From contig JARGXX010000115.1 of NCBI GenBank assembly GCA_030374765.1, forward strand, positions 1,217,501-1,281,500: a DNA stretch of 64,000 bases, in the 5' to 3' direction. Of this stretch, positions 23,141 through 31,801 are shown piece after piece; within the stretch, counting starts at the first letter, position 1, and each line of letters opens with the position of its first letter. The position numbers and the translations under genes are program-made. The stretch comes from Agarophyton chilense. Taxonomy: Eukaryota; Rhodophyta; Florideophyceae; Gracilariales; Gracilariaceae. A model generated the notes under the pieces. The model was not told the origin of the DNA, did not search any database, and saw only the letters and a program-made list of their open reading frames with translations.

Positions 23141-24406
23141 TCACTCGCTCTCCTCACCACTCTCTTCCTCACTATCTTCCTCGTCCTCGTCCTCCTCCTC
23201 CGCGTTCTCCAGCCAGTGCACCACGTCTCCCACCACCTTCTTCACCTCCTCCCTCAGCTCGCCCGACTTGAACCACCCCACAATCGTCTCCTCCTCCACC
23301 AGCTCCTCATCGTAGCTCAGCTTAAGCAAGTGCGCCATCATCGCCACCACGCGACTGTCATGCACCGCCGCCCAATTAAAGTACTCCAAAAACGCCTGCT
23401 GCGCCTCCACGCGCATCGGCGTTCCAATCTCCTTGAGTACCTCCACCGCGCGCTCACGCACGCTTTCCACCATCGCCGACAGCGCCTCATCCACCACCGC
23501 CGCCTTCACAATAGCCTGAATCGCGCCGTCGCCCCCAAACATCTTCTCCGCCTTGGTAATCACTTTGCTGGCGCGCTTGCCGTCGTCAATGTACGCACGC
23601 AGTTTGCGCACCTTGTTCCACTCATCTTCCACGGGCGCCCTCTCCAGGATGGACGCTGCCGCGCCCAATTCCCTCTGACGCGCCTCCTGCGCCTTCTTGG
23701 ACGTGTCGACGCTCCACTGCACGTCGTCGTCCCCCTCCTCTTCCCTGTCCTCGTCGCCACCGCCGTCAAAGTCGCCGCCCGGGAACACAATCTCCGCGTC
23801 GTGCGCGTCGGCCGCCCCAGCGTGCGCCGCCCTTTTGGCCGCCTTCTTGGCCGCCTTTTTCTTACTGCGCTCATCGTCGTGCTCCACGGCCTCTCCGGCC
23901 GCACGGCGCGCCTTGGCGGCGCGCCGCGCAGCCTTGTCCTTCTTGCCGCCCACTTTTTTCTTCCTGCCGTCCGGCGGGTTATTCACAATGTACGTACACA
24001 ATTTGTGCGTCATGTCGCACACGGCCTCCGCGCCACACGCGTTGCACAGCTGCGTGATGAGCCCGTTCTTCTTGATTTTGAGGTCCGTCTCCGGAAGCGT
24101 GCAGCTCTGACACAGCACAAACATCTTGATAAACTTTTGAAGCGTGTCCGCCAGCACCGACTGACTGAACGAGCCGTTCACAATGTACACGCCCTCGGCG
24201 TCGTTGATTTTTGTCTGGGCGCACAGCTCGCAGCCAAAGAACTTGCACACATAGCCGGGTGGACGGTGCAAGGCACGCGCCACCTCGACGCAGTTGACGA
24301 TGCGCGTCTTGATGCCGTTGCCACGGCCTTCCACCTTACCCATGACCGGGGGCATCTTGTAGCGGTTGAACTGGTCATCGCCTCCTCCAATGTTGATACT
24401 ATCCAT
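23141..24406 (-). CDS. EIF5: translation initiation factor eIF5
   Basis: This 421-residue protein shows the eIF5 N-terminal domain: residues 9-60 read like other eIF5 (DQFNRYKMP, GKVEGRGNGIKTRIVN, FGCELCAQT), with the arginine finger near residue 15 that stimulates GTP hydrolysis by eIF2. A zinc ribbon follows (CQSC...CNAC), then a Lys/Ala/Asp-rich linker, and a C-terminal W2/HEAT domain (about 270-410) ending in an acidic tail, which binds eIF2-beta and eIF3. The frame extends 31 codons upstream to an ATG-less 5' stretch; eIF5 homology begins exactly at the ATG at 24406, so this is the start. The factor acts in the cytosol in start-codon selection. Confidence 0.95.
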   Translation of the reverse strand: MDSINIGGGDDQFNRYKMPPVMGKVEGRGNGIKTRIVNCVEVARALHRPPGYVCKFFGCELCAQTKINDAEGVYIVNGSFSQSVLADTLQKFIKMFVLCQSCTLPETDLKIKKNGLITQLCNACGAEAVCDMTHKLCTYIVNNPPDGRKKKVGGKKDKAARRAAKARRAAGEAVEHDDERSKKKAAKKAAKRAAHAGAADAHDAEIVFPGGDFDGGGDEDREEEGDDDVQWSVDTSKKAQEARQRELGAAASILERAPVEDEWNKVRKLRAYIDDGKRASKVITKAEKMFGGDGAIQAIVKAAVVDEALSAMVESVRERAVEVLKEIGTPMRVEAQQAFLEYFNWAAVHDSRVVAMMAHLLKLSYDEELVEEETIVGWFKSGELREEVKKVVGDVVHWLENAEEEDEDEEDSEEESGEESE

Positions 24407-25151
24407 TGTGAACGGGGCTGTAGCAAACGGTGTGTGGCAGTGACGACGGGGTGCAGCTGTTGAAAAAAGCAGGCGCGAGCAAGCAAGGGCGAGGCGCACA
24501 AGGGGGAAGCAAAGCGTTATCCAGCGTGGATAGGCGGCCGGGATTGGAGACGTTCAGACGCGCCAGGAGGTATGGCTCTATGAAGCAACATGCACAAGTC
24601 GCTGAGACACGCGCAACAAGCAGCAAAGGTCAACGCGAGACGCACGGGATGCGTCGGGAACGGGGGGAGGGTGGGGAAAAAGGAGGCCGAGGGAGGGAGG
24701 GGGAAAGAAAGGCGAGGAGTAGACACGAAGAAGAGCGACGAAGGAAGAAACAGCAAAAGGAGCAAAGCGCGACAAAGCCAGTCGTGAAGCAGCGTAGCGT
24801 CGAGCAGCAACGCACGCGGTGTCGGTGGCGGTGGCGCAACTAAATAGCGGCGCGCGGCCAATGAGAGGCTGTGGCTGCATGGTGAGGCGCAGAGCGCCGC
24901 GACAGGCTGTCCGAGGCAGCAGCGCATGACCTCGTGACGCGAATGCGACCGACAGCGCGACAGCCAACAGACCGCCACGGGTTGCAGCAGGGCGAGCGCA
25001 CACGCCAACTACGCCTCGCACATTGAATACGCTCGAATATACGCCACACACACAACGTTTACAACGTTTACATACAGAGTCGCCCAAAGCGCCGCACCGC
25101 GCGCACCGCTGTCAGCGCCCAACCGCCTACGCCTTTCTCCTTCTCTCTCAC
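24407..25151. other. eIF5 promoter region and GET3 3' flank
   Basis: About 745 bp between two tandem minus-strand genes. Purine-rich on the plus strand at 24640-24790. No supported gene. Confidence 0.5.
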
Positions 25152-25215
25152 TCACTCCACCAATTCCGCCTTGGCGCGCGGCGGCGATGTCGACGACGAC
25201 GATGACGACGACGAA

Positions 25216-25247
<32 letters not shown>

Positions 25248-26747
25248 CGAGTCGCCTTCTACCTGCGTGCCAGCGCTTTGCTCGGCGAGACGTGCCATGT
25301 CGGCCACCTCCTCGGGTGTCTGCGGGAACAGCTGCGCGCTCATGGCGCGCAGCGCGGCCGCGCCCTTGATCTCCTTGTCGAAGCTCTGCACGGTGGAGAT
25401 CTGCAGCGCCGCAAACTGGTGCTCCAGCTGGCGCATGTTGAGCGTCTGCTCCTTGAAGCGCGCGGCGCAGAACGAGCAATGCTCGTTCTCCGGTTGCACG
25501 TGGTTCACAAACAAGTGTCGCACCGGGATGCTCTCCTTGTTGAGCTCGTCCAGCAGCCGCTTGGACTCGGCGATGGCCATCATGTTGGGGATGGTGGCCA
25601 CGATGAACTCCGTTTGCACCTCGTCGCGGAACAGCTCGCGCACCATGTTCATTGAGCGCTTGAGCTCCTCCATGTCCTCCACCGAGCTGTCCAGCGACGC
25701 GTCCGCCCCGCCGCCCAGCATGCCCTTGAACTGACTCATCACGTTGCCAAACTTTGACTTCATAGAGATGAGCTTGCCGAAAAAGCCGTTGAGAAAGTCG
25801 GGCAGCGCCAGCAAACGTAGCGTATGTCCCGTAGGCGCCGTGTCAAACACGATGCGCTCAAACTTGGCATAGTCGGCGTCAGCCTCAATGTACTTGATGA
25901 TCTCCACCAGCGCCACCGCCTCGTCAAAGCCTGGCGGAATGGTCTCGAACAGCGAGTTGAGGTCGTCCAGCCCCATTTGGTCCATGCCGCGCGCGCCATC
26001 CATTTGCTGCATCATGCTGAACGTGGCCTTCATGGAGTGTGGGTCCACCTCCTGCGCGTACAGGTTGTCGATGCCCATGACGGCCACTGGGTTTCCACCA
26101 GACACGCTCTGCCCAAACGCGTCGGACAGCGAGTGTGCCGGGTCGGTGGACACGATCAACGTGGTCTGTCCGCGGTCGGCAAACGCCGTGGCCACTGCGG
26201 CAGACATGGAGGTTTTTCCCACACCACCCTTTCCACCCACGATGATATACTTGCGCGCAGTGTTCGCCAACAAGTCCAACGCCTCCTCACGCGTCTCATG
26301 GAGGCGTGGCACGGCGCGGGCGCGCGCGCCAGACGCAACGGTGCCGGCCGCAGGCGCCGCCATCGCCGCGGCCGTGGCCGCGGCCGTCTTCGCAGACGCA
26401 GACTTGGACGGCGACGGGGAGGAAGACGAAGACGACGGCGCCACGACGGCAATGGTGCGACGAATGAGCGCCAGACACAGCGACACGACGGCGGCGGCCT
26501 GCAGCGGGTGCGCATGCGCCCACTGCAATGCGCCGTCGCGGCGCGACGGCGGCGCAGGCAGCGGCGGCAAGGTCGGCTGTACGGTCTCCACGCGCTGCGA
26601 ATCGGCGGCGCGGCGGCCAAACACGCGCGGAATGCCCAGCATCATGACGGGCGCGGCGCGGCGCGTCGGCGACGAAGGCGCGCTTGCGCGACGACGCCCG
26701 CGCGCCGAAAATACGGGCCGCGCGGTCGGCACGAAGAGCGCGTGCAT
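25152..26747 (-). CDS. GET3B: GET3/ArsA-family ATPase, probably plastid isoform (GET3B)
   Basis: The 531-residue product has a 150-residue N-terminal extension rich in Arg/Ala/Ser with a transit-peptide look and a short hydrophobic stretch (AAAVVSLCLALI), then the GET3 ATPase domain. Seen: P-loop GGKGGVGKT (171-179), switch I STDPAHSLSD, switch II FDTAPTGHTLRLL, and the zinc-dimer CSFC motif. GET3 proteins are dimeric ATPases that hand tail-anchored proteins to membranes. Isoforms with long N-termini in plants and algae act in the plastid stroma, and the extension here argues for the same. Oddity: a C-terminal run of about 17 serines, coded by a repeat near 25190-25245. Start: first ATG of the open frame. 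Intronless. Confidence 0.9.
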
Positions 26748-27356
26748 CGCGGCGACGGTTGCGGCGAAGGGGGATGGCGGCGAAGGGGGATGGCAACTGC
26801 GGGCGGGACGCGGAGATTGGCGGACGGATGGGGCGACGGGGGTGGGCGGGGAGGCAGCGTGGAGGGGGTGACGCGGCTGGGCGACGCGCGCGTGAGATCA
26901 ACGGCGACGCGCGCATTTTGTTGGACGGTTTTGCATTTCGGCGGCGCGGTGCGCGTGGCGCGTGGCACGTACGTTTTGGTCGCGTGGAAACGTGGCCAGT
27001 AGTGTGAGCTGGCGTGCGTGGCACAACGCATGCATCCTAAAGTGAACACTTTTTATTTTAGTGTAACGCCAAGCACGCCACGCGCAGCGCATTGGCGCCC
27101 ACGCGTCGCACCCCACACGCAACGCGCCAATGGGCGCGCGCCACGCGCGCGTGGCGTACCGTCGCGCTTGCGCCACCGTCCTCTGCTGCTGTCGCTTCAT
27201 ATCTTCGTCGCCATTACATAACGCCACACGCCCGTCCCTCCTTCTCTGCTCTCCCTCCCATTCCCGCACCCCCGCCGTGCACTTCGTCGTGTGTGCGCTT
27301 CCTCTATCATACGCGTTTCGTTGCATTCGTCGCCCTTCTTCGCGTTCCTTATTGTA
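26748..27356. promoter_or_regulatory. divergent promoter region GET3B / SLC35D-like
   Basis: A 609-bp interval between divergent start codons. GC-rich next to GET3B; it includes a tandem-like CACGCG/GCGCGCCACGC area at 27070-27160. No supported gene. Confidence 0.45.
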
Positions 27357-28448
27357 ATGGCTCCATCCACCGCTGCTGCGCCGGATGCTTCGATGCGTCG
27401 CGTCGCTGCCGCCCTCACCTTCTTCTGCGCCAGCTCGTTGGGCGCTATCTTCATCAACAAGATGTGTCTCACACACTTCAACTTCAACTATCCGTCCTCG
27501 CTCATGGCGCTACAGGGCGCCGTCACCATCGTCTTGCTCTCGCTTCTGTCGCGTGTGGCGCCCTCGCTCGTGTCCATCGTCTCGCTCAAATCCTCCGACT
27601 ACTACCGTCTGCTCCCTTGCACCCTATTCTTCGTGGCAAACGTCACTGTCGGCCTTAGCGCTTTGTCGCGCGTCAACATTCCTATGTTTTCTGCATTCCG
27701 CAGACTCACTGTGCTTTTCGTTATGGCCGCCGAGTACGTCATGTTGCATCGCACCCATGCCCCAGCCGTCGTCATCTCCGTCGTCGTGCTCACGTTTGGC
27801 GCCTTTGTGTCCGCTCTGGGCGACGTAACCTTCACGCTTGTCGGCTACGCCCTCGTGTTTCTAAACAACGCTCTAACCGCAGCCTATCTGGCCTCCATCA
27901 AGCGTGTCATGACCGATCTGCACCTGGACCCCACCTCGCTGCTGTACTACACCAACGTGCTGGGCTTTCCCATCGTCCTCTGCATTGCGCTCTTCACCGG
28001 CGACACGCAAAGTGCAATCTACCGCTACCACACCGATCCCAATCTGCGTGACTCGCCCGCCTTTCTCACCGCGCTTTGCTTCGTCGCCATCTCCGCCTTT
28101 TGCGTCAATCTCTCCACCACAATCTGTACCCACATCACCTCCCCGCTCACCACATCCGTCGCCGGTCAGGTCAAGAACGTTCTGCAGTCCTTCTTGGGCT
28201 TCTTCTCATGGGGCTACGTTCCTACCCCGCTCAACGTCGTCGGCTTGCTCATCGCCCTGGCCGGCCAGATAAGTTTTGCCATTTTCAAGCATGCGCACGC
28301 CAAGTCTCTCAAGACATCTTCCTCATCGGAGCCGCTTGCTCATCACCCCCAGCCACACCACAACCATCAAACCGTCGATACTGCCCTGCTCAACCCTGCC
28401 ACACACGTCAGCTCGAGGCCTTCGTCCAAATCCGATTCCAACTCATGA
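27357..28448 (+). CDS. nucleotide-sugar transporter, SLC35D-like (TPT/DMT superfamily)
   Basis: This 363-residue membrane protein has about ten hydrophobic helices between residues 15 and 310 and no transit peptide. Motifs match the SLC35D/GDP-mannose-type branch of the triose-phosphate-translocator family: ALGDVTFTLVGYALVFLNN in mid-protein and TTSVAGQVKNVLQSFLGFF with NVVGLLIALAG near the end. Relatives exchange UDP- or GDP-sugars for UMP/GMP across Golgi or ER membranes to feed glycan synthesis. The C-terminal 60 residues are Ser/His-rich and probably cytosolic. The frame is open upstream, but the first ATG is at 27357. The substrate cannot be read from sequence. Confidence 0.9.
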   Translation: MAPSTAAAPDASMRRVAAALTFFCASSLGAIFINKMCLTHFNFNYPSSLMALQGAVTIVLLSLLSRVAPSLVSIVSLKSSDYYRLLPCTLFFVANVTVGLSALSRVNIPMFSAFRRLTVLFVMAAEYVMLHRTHAPAVVISVVVLTFGAFVSALGDVTFTLVGYALVFLNNALTAAYLASIKRVMTDLHLDPTSLLYYTNVLGFPIVLCIALFTGDTQSAIYRYHTDPNLRDSPAFLTALCFVAISAFCVNLSTTICTHITSPLTTSVAGQVKNVLQSFLGFFSWGYVPTPLNVVGLLIALAGQISFAIFKHAHAKSLKTSSSSEPLAHHPQPHHNHQTVDTALLNPATHVSSRPSSKSDSNS

Positions 28449-29491
28449 CTCGCTCTCGCCTCCGCTCTGTGTGCTCCGTCTACATTAATTTTTCATACTC
28501 TGTCTGTTCTTTTTTGTCTTGGCACTGACGCATCATTGCAATACGCTCATACTTGGTACCCTACCGCCCTCCTGTCTATAACCATTTCTACTTGTACCCT
28601 TTCGGTTTGGTCCTAGCTGTGTGGTTTTTTTCCCCCTATCACGCGGCTCTTGTATTCGGTCGCAGCATGCTGCTTCGAGCTCTACTCGCCACCACGTGCC
28701 CTCCAGCAGCTCAGCCTGCACAGCCCGTCAGCGCCTCCACTCCCCCGCGCGTGTGCAACGCGGCGGCACCAATACGCTTAATTTTAGTCTTAGGTAAAGA
28801 TCAACCTCCTTTTCGGCAGCATGCGTAGTGCTCAATCGCCATCGCTCTATTCTGCTACCAAGGAATATCTAGTCAGGCAGCATGATGACACTCTGCCCCT
28901 CATTTCGCAATTCATTTTTAACGCCTGCTTGCTTGCATGCTGCCTTCCACGATTCATTACAGTCGGCGTGTCTTGCTCGCGGGCAGTTGCAAACGGGGCG
29001 GCTTGCTTGAGCATGCTTGCCACCTTGTTGCTGGCTTGCCGCCACATACAGCTTCACGTGGGTGACCTTTGCGAGCAAGCGCCTCGCTACAAACCTCACC
29101 GACGCAGTCGCTCTCAACGTCGCCCCACGCCGCGGAAGAAGCTTGCCATCACGCGCGCGGCGTGCCATCAATGCCCACGATCTCGGGCACGCCAATGTGC
29201 GCTCGTTCAAAAATTTTGCACATATGCGCGCCCAAAAGCGCCGCCCACGCTCACTGTGGCGCCCCCCCCCCCCCCCCCCCTCCGCACCAAACGGCGAAGC
29301 GCTTGCTCTCCCCATGATATGCGACACATCATGGCGGCGGTGCGACCCGCCCGCTTCCGGAACAACACGATGAGCGCTCTTTTCGCCCGTCGCGTCGCTG
29401 TCAAGGTGAACCACACACCCCCCCCCGCCTCCGCGACGGAGTTCTTCGTGCGACCCCGCTTGAGCCGCGGCGCGTACCGTTCCTCCGCACC
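28449..29491. other. intergenic with poly-C tract
   Basis: About 1 kb between two plus-strand genes. Frames on both strands run through it, but they cross the poly-C tract and lack conserved content. No gene is supported. Confidence 0.5.
29262..29280. repeat. poly-C tract (19 nt)
   Basis: Nineteen consecutive C on the plus strand, about 210 bp upstream of the PRTase start. It could form a G-quadruplex or i-motif and is a likely assembly-error site. Confidence 0.9.
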
Positions 29492-30214
29492 ATGCATGCG
29501 CCTTGTTTCGTGACCTCTGCATCATTTGGCGTTTGTTACTCCCCGTTTAATCGATATCTCACCGCTTGCCGACCCCACCGCCCACTGAACCGACCGTCGT
29601 GTGCTCGCGTCGCGCCCAAGGCCGTCACCCCATCCAATGGCGCCATTTCAACCACTCCTCGTCGATACGAAGGGGTGAGCTGGTCCTCCGTCGAAAATAT
29701 GTGCAAGGACATTGCGCAACAAGCCCACGGTGAGAGCTTTGACGCCGTTCTAGCCGTCACAAGAGGCGGCCTCGTACCAGCCGTTCTTCTCTGTGAGCAG
29801 TTTCAACTTCGCAACCTCCTCTCGGCCACAGTCATGTTTTACGCCGATAACGGTGAGCAATTCTTCGGAATGTCCGAACCGAGATTTCTGGCGTTTCCCA
29901 CCGTTGACGCTCTGCAAGGACGACGCGTGCTTATTGTGGATGATGTGTGGGACAGCGGACGAACCGCACAGGCTGTACGAAATCGCGTCAAGCGTGCTAA
30001 AGCCAACGAAGTCAAGGTGGCCGTGTTGCATTACAAGCCTGGAAAGAATGTTTTTCCTGGTATAGAGCCGGACTTTTATTCCGCTGTGACGAGCGACTGG
30101 GTTGTGTATCCATGGGAAAGGGCAAGCCCCACCACGCCCCACGTCAGTTTTGAAGTTGAGGAAGCTTGCACACCCGTGGACTCTGTCGATAACTCCGCGT
30201 CGGTTGGCAGCTGA
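29492..30214 (+). CDS. purine phosphoribosyltransferase of the xanthine/hypoxanthine (COG2236) type, plastid-targeted
   Basis: The 240-residue product has about 50 residues of Arg/Pro/Ser-rich transit-like sequence, then a PRTase domain. It opens with YEGVSWSSVENMCKDIA and VLAVTRGGLVPAVLL, then carries the PRPP-binding loop VLIVDDVWDSGRT (about residues 147-159), and ends with the family's DWVVYPWE. The adjacent Asp pair and SGRT loop are intact. Bacterial and archaeal relatives transfer phosphoribose from PRPP to xanthine, hypoxanthine or guanine in purine salvage. Plastid targeting is inferred only from the N-terminus. Start: ATG at 29492, next to which no better ATG precedes the transit region. 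Confidence 0.88.
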   Translation: MHAPCFVTSASFGVCYSPFNRYLTACRPHRPLNRPSCARVAPKAVTPSNGAISTTPRRYEGVSWSSVENMCKDIAQQAHGESFDAVLAVTRGGLVPAVLLCEQFQLRNLLSATVMFYADNGEQFFGMSEPRFLAFPTVDALQGRRVLIVDDVWDSGRTAQAVRNRVKRAKANEVKVAVLHYKPGKNVFPGIEPDFYSAVTSDWVVYPWERASPTTPHVSFEVEEACTPVDSVDNSASVGS

Positions 30215-30575
30215 AAAAAGCGCAATTGCGTACGGCGCTGGCGCCTTGTCTACTCGCTAGCCGATCGACCCTGAGTTCCACCGCCAAGTGTTTGCTGTGT
30301 AAACATCGTCGCCGGTGTGTGGCGCGCGCGCGCATGAAGGGGGTGCATCCTGGTGTTCTGGTAAACAGCAAAATCTATTTTACCTCATGAGACCCGTAGA
30401 AGTACACGTAGAGAACTACAACTCCAACTCTTGGCTTCGCTCTCTTCCATAAACAAACCACCCCAAAGCCTCTGTGAACACAGTACCCGCCATTCGCGGG
30501 CACAAAGCAACGGTCCCTATCCTACGTCACTCTTTGTTCTCTGTTGCCCGCTCTTTCGATGCCCAATGTGCTAGC

Positions 30576-31413
30576 TTAATGAACATAGTACCCACCAACT
30601 GATGTTTAGACAGACAGACACAGATAAGGACAATGCATGTTGAGTCAGTAATCGCTTTAGGCGTGAAAAGCAAACACGAATTTGAAACTTACACCACTGA
30701 CCAGCCTGGATTTGTTCCAGCAAACCCATGTTCGTGAGAAGCGCATGGTGAATAGCACCTCCGATGGCGATCATTGCAAGACGGCCGTTCTTGATCTCAG
30801 AAGTTTGTCGACGCTTCTTCTTCTCGGGCGTGCCCGCAAGGTTAAGAGGGTCGAATCCATAGTTTCCAGGGTCTTCACACTTCTGTTCATACACCTTTTT
30901 GAACGAGGTGCCCGCTTCACAAGCAGCAATGAACAGAAGAATCTGAATCACTGGCAGCCATCCGACCTTCCCCACAGCGGCGAGTGGATTTGTAGCAGAG
31001 AACATTTCGTTGGGAAGATGGTACACAGCTTCCGGGAACACCCATCCCACGATGGCAAGCATGCAAATACGACCTGTGTTTACGCCCAACAAAAGAGAAC
31101 GCCCAAGTTAGCTGCTGTTTCCGCTGAACGGAATGTGGTCTCGAAAGTGAGATAACATACCGTGCTTCACTTCAGCTTCCCGAAGGAAGTTGAGGTCAAA
31201 CATGTCTGAGAAGCCAAGCGGGTCGAAGCCAACGTCGCCGGGCATTGTTCCATCAAGCTTTGCCGGCCTGGGCAAGAACGGGACCGACTTGCTCGCCTCC
31301 ATTGTGAAACGGGAAGTACTGACAGGGGCGTGACGCACAAAGAGAGAGGCGCCATTGAAAGCGGACGCCCGAGTGGCGGGAATACCAGCGAAACCAGAAA
31401 CGAAAGCAATCAT
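30576..31413 (-). CDS. LHCR: light-harvesting chlorophyll a-binding protein, red-algal Lhcr type (3 exons)
   Basis: Spliced on the minus strand: exon 1 31161-31413, exon 2 30693-31073, exon 3 30576-30598. Introns of 87 and 94 nt have GTATGT..ACACAG and GTAAGT..CATCAG ends. Joined, they give 218 residues: a transit peptide of about 37, then [10 protein letters not shown] and [11 protein letters not shown], helix 1 with EVKHGR, helix 2 ([19 protein letters not shown]), [12 protein letters not shown], and helix 3 with EIKNGR. The paired Glu/Arg and His/Asn residues that ligate chlorophyll in helices 1 and 3 are present. Red-algal Lhcr proteins bind chlorophyll a and serve photosystem I in the thylakoid. 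The 23-nt last exon codes only the end WFGGYYVH. A retroelement begins close behind its promoter. Confidence 0.93.
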
Positions 31414-31801
31414 AGTTAAAGAGCTGCGAAGGAACAGAAGGGATGAAGAAGAAGGCTAGGCAGGGGTGAGTTGTGGACGGTGAGGCAGATGCGGCGACGG
31501 AAAGAAGGCGAACAAAGGGGGCCTCTACATAGGGTGAGCGAAACGTGCGGGTGGGGTTCGGGCGCGGGCGGGTGAACAACAGCGTGATCAGCGAGAGGCC
31601 GGCGAGGTGACGGTTGGAGTAAAATCTGGAGCGCTCACGCTCTGCGCGCTCCAATCATCGCATCTCGCTGCTGCTCCCGAACCTGTGCGCCGTGTGCGGC
31701 GGCGAATGCGCTCGCGACAGATGTTGGACACGTGGGGAACTTTTGGATTTTTTTTTTTCTTCTCCCACTTGCGCCTTCCTCAACGAATTCGCATCAGCAA
31801 G

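Noticed and set aside
23216-24463. 415-codon plus-strand open frame
   Set aside because: Exactly antisense to eIF5. Its His/Arg/Leu-rich composition is what the reverse of GC-rich coding sequence gives.
25824-27002. 392-codon plus-strand open frame
   Set aside because: Antisense to GET3B and its promoter; Arg/Gly low-complexity, no motif.
28821-29513. 230-codon plus-strand frame before the PRTase gene
   Set aside because: Runs through a 19-nt poly-C tract and mixed low-complexity sequence; no motif.
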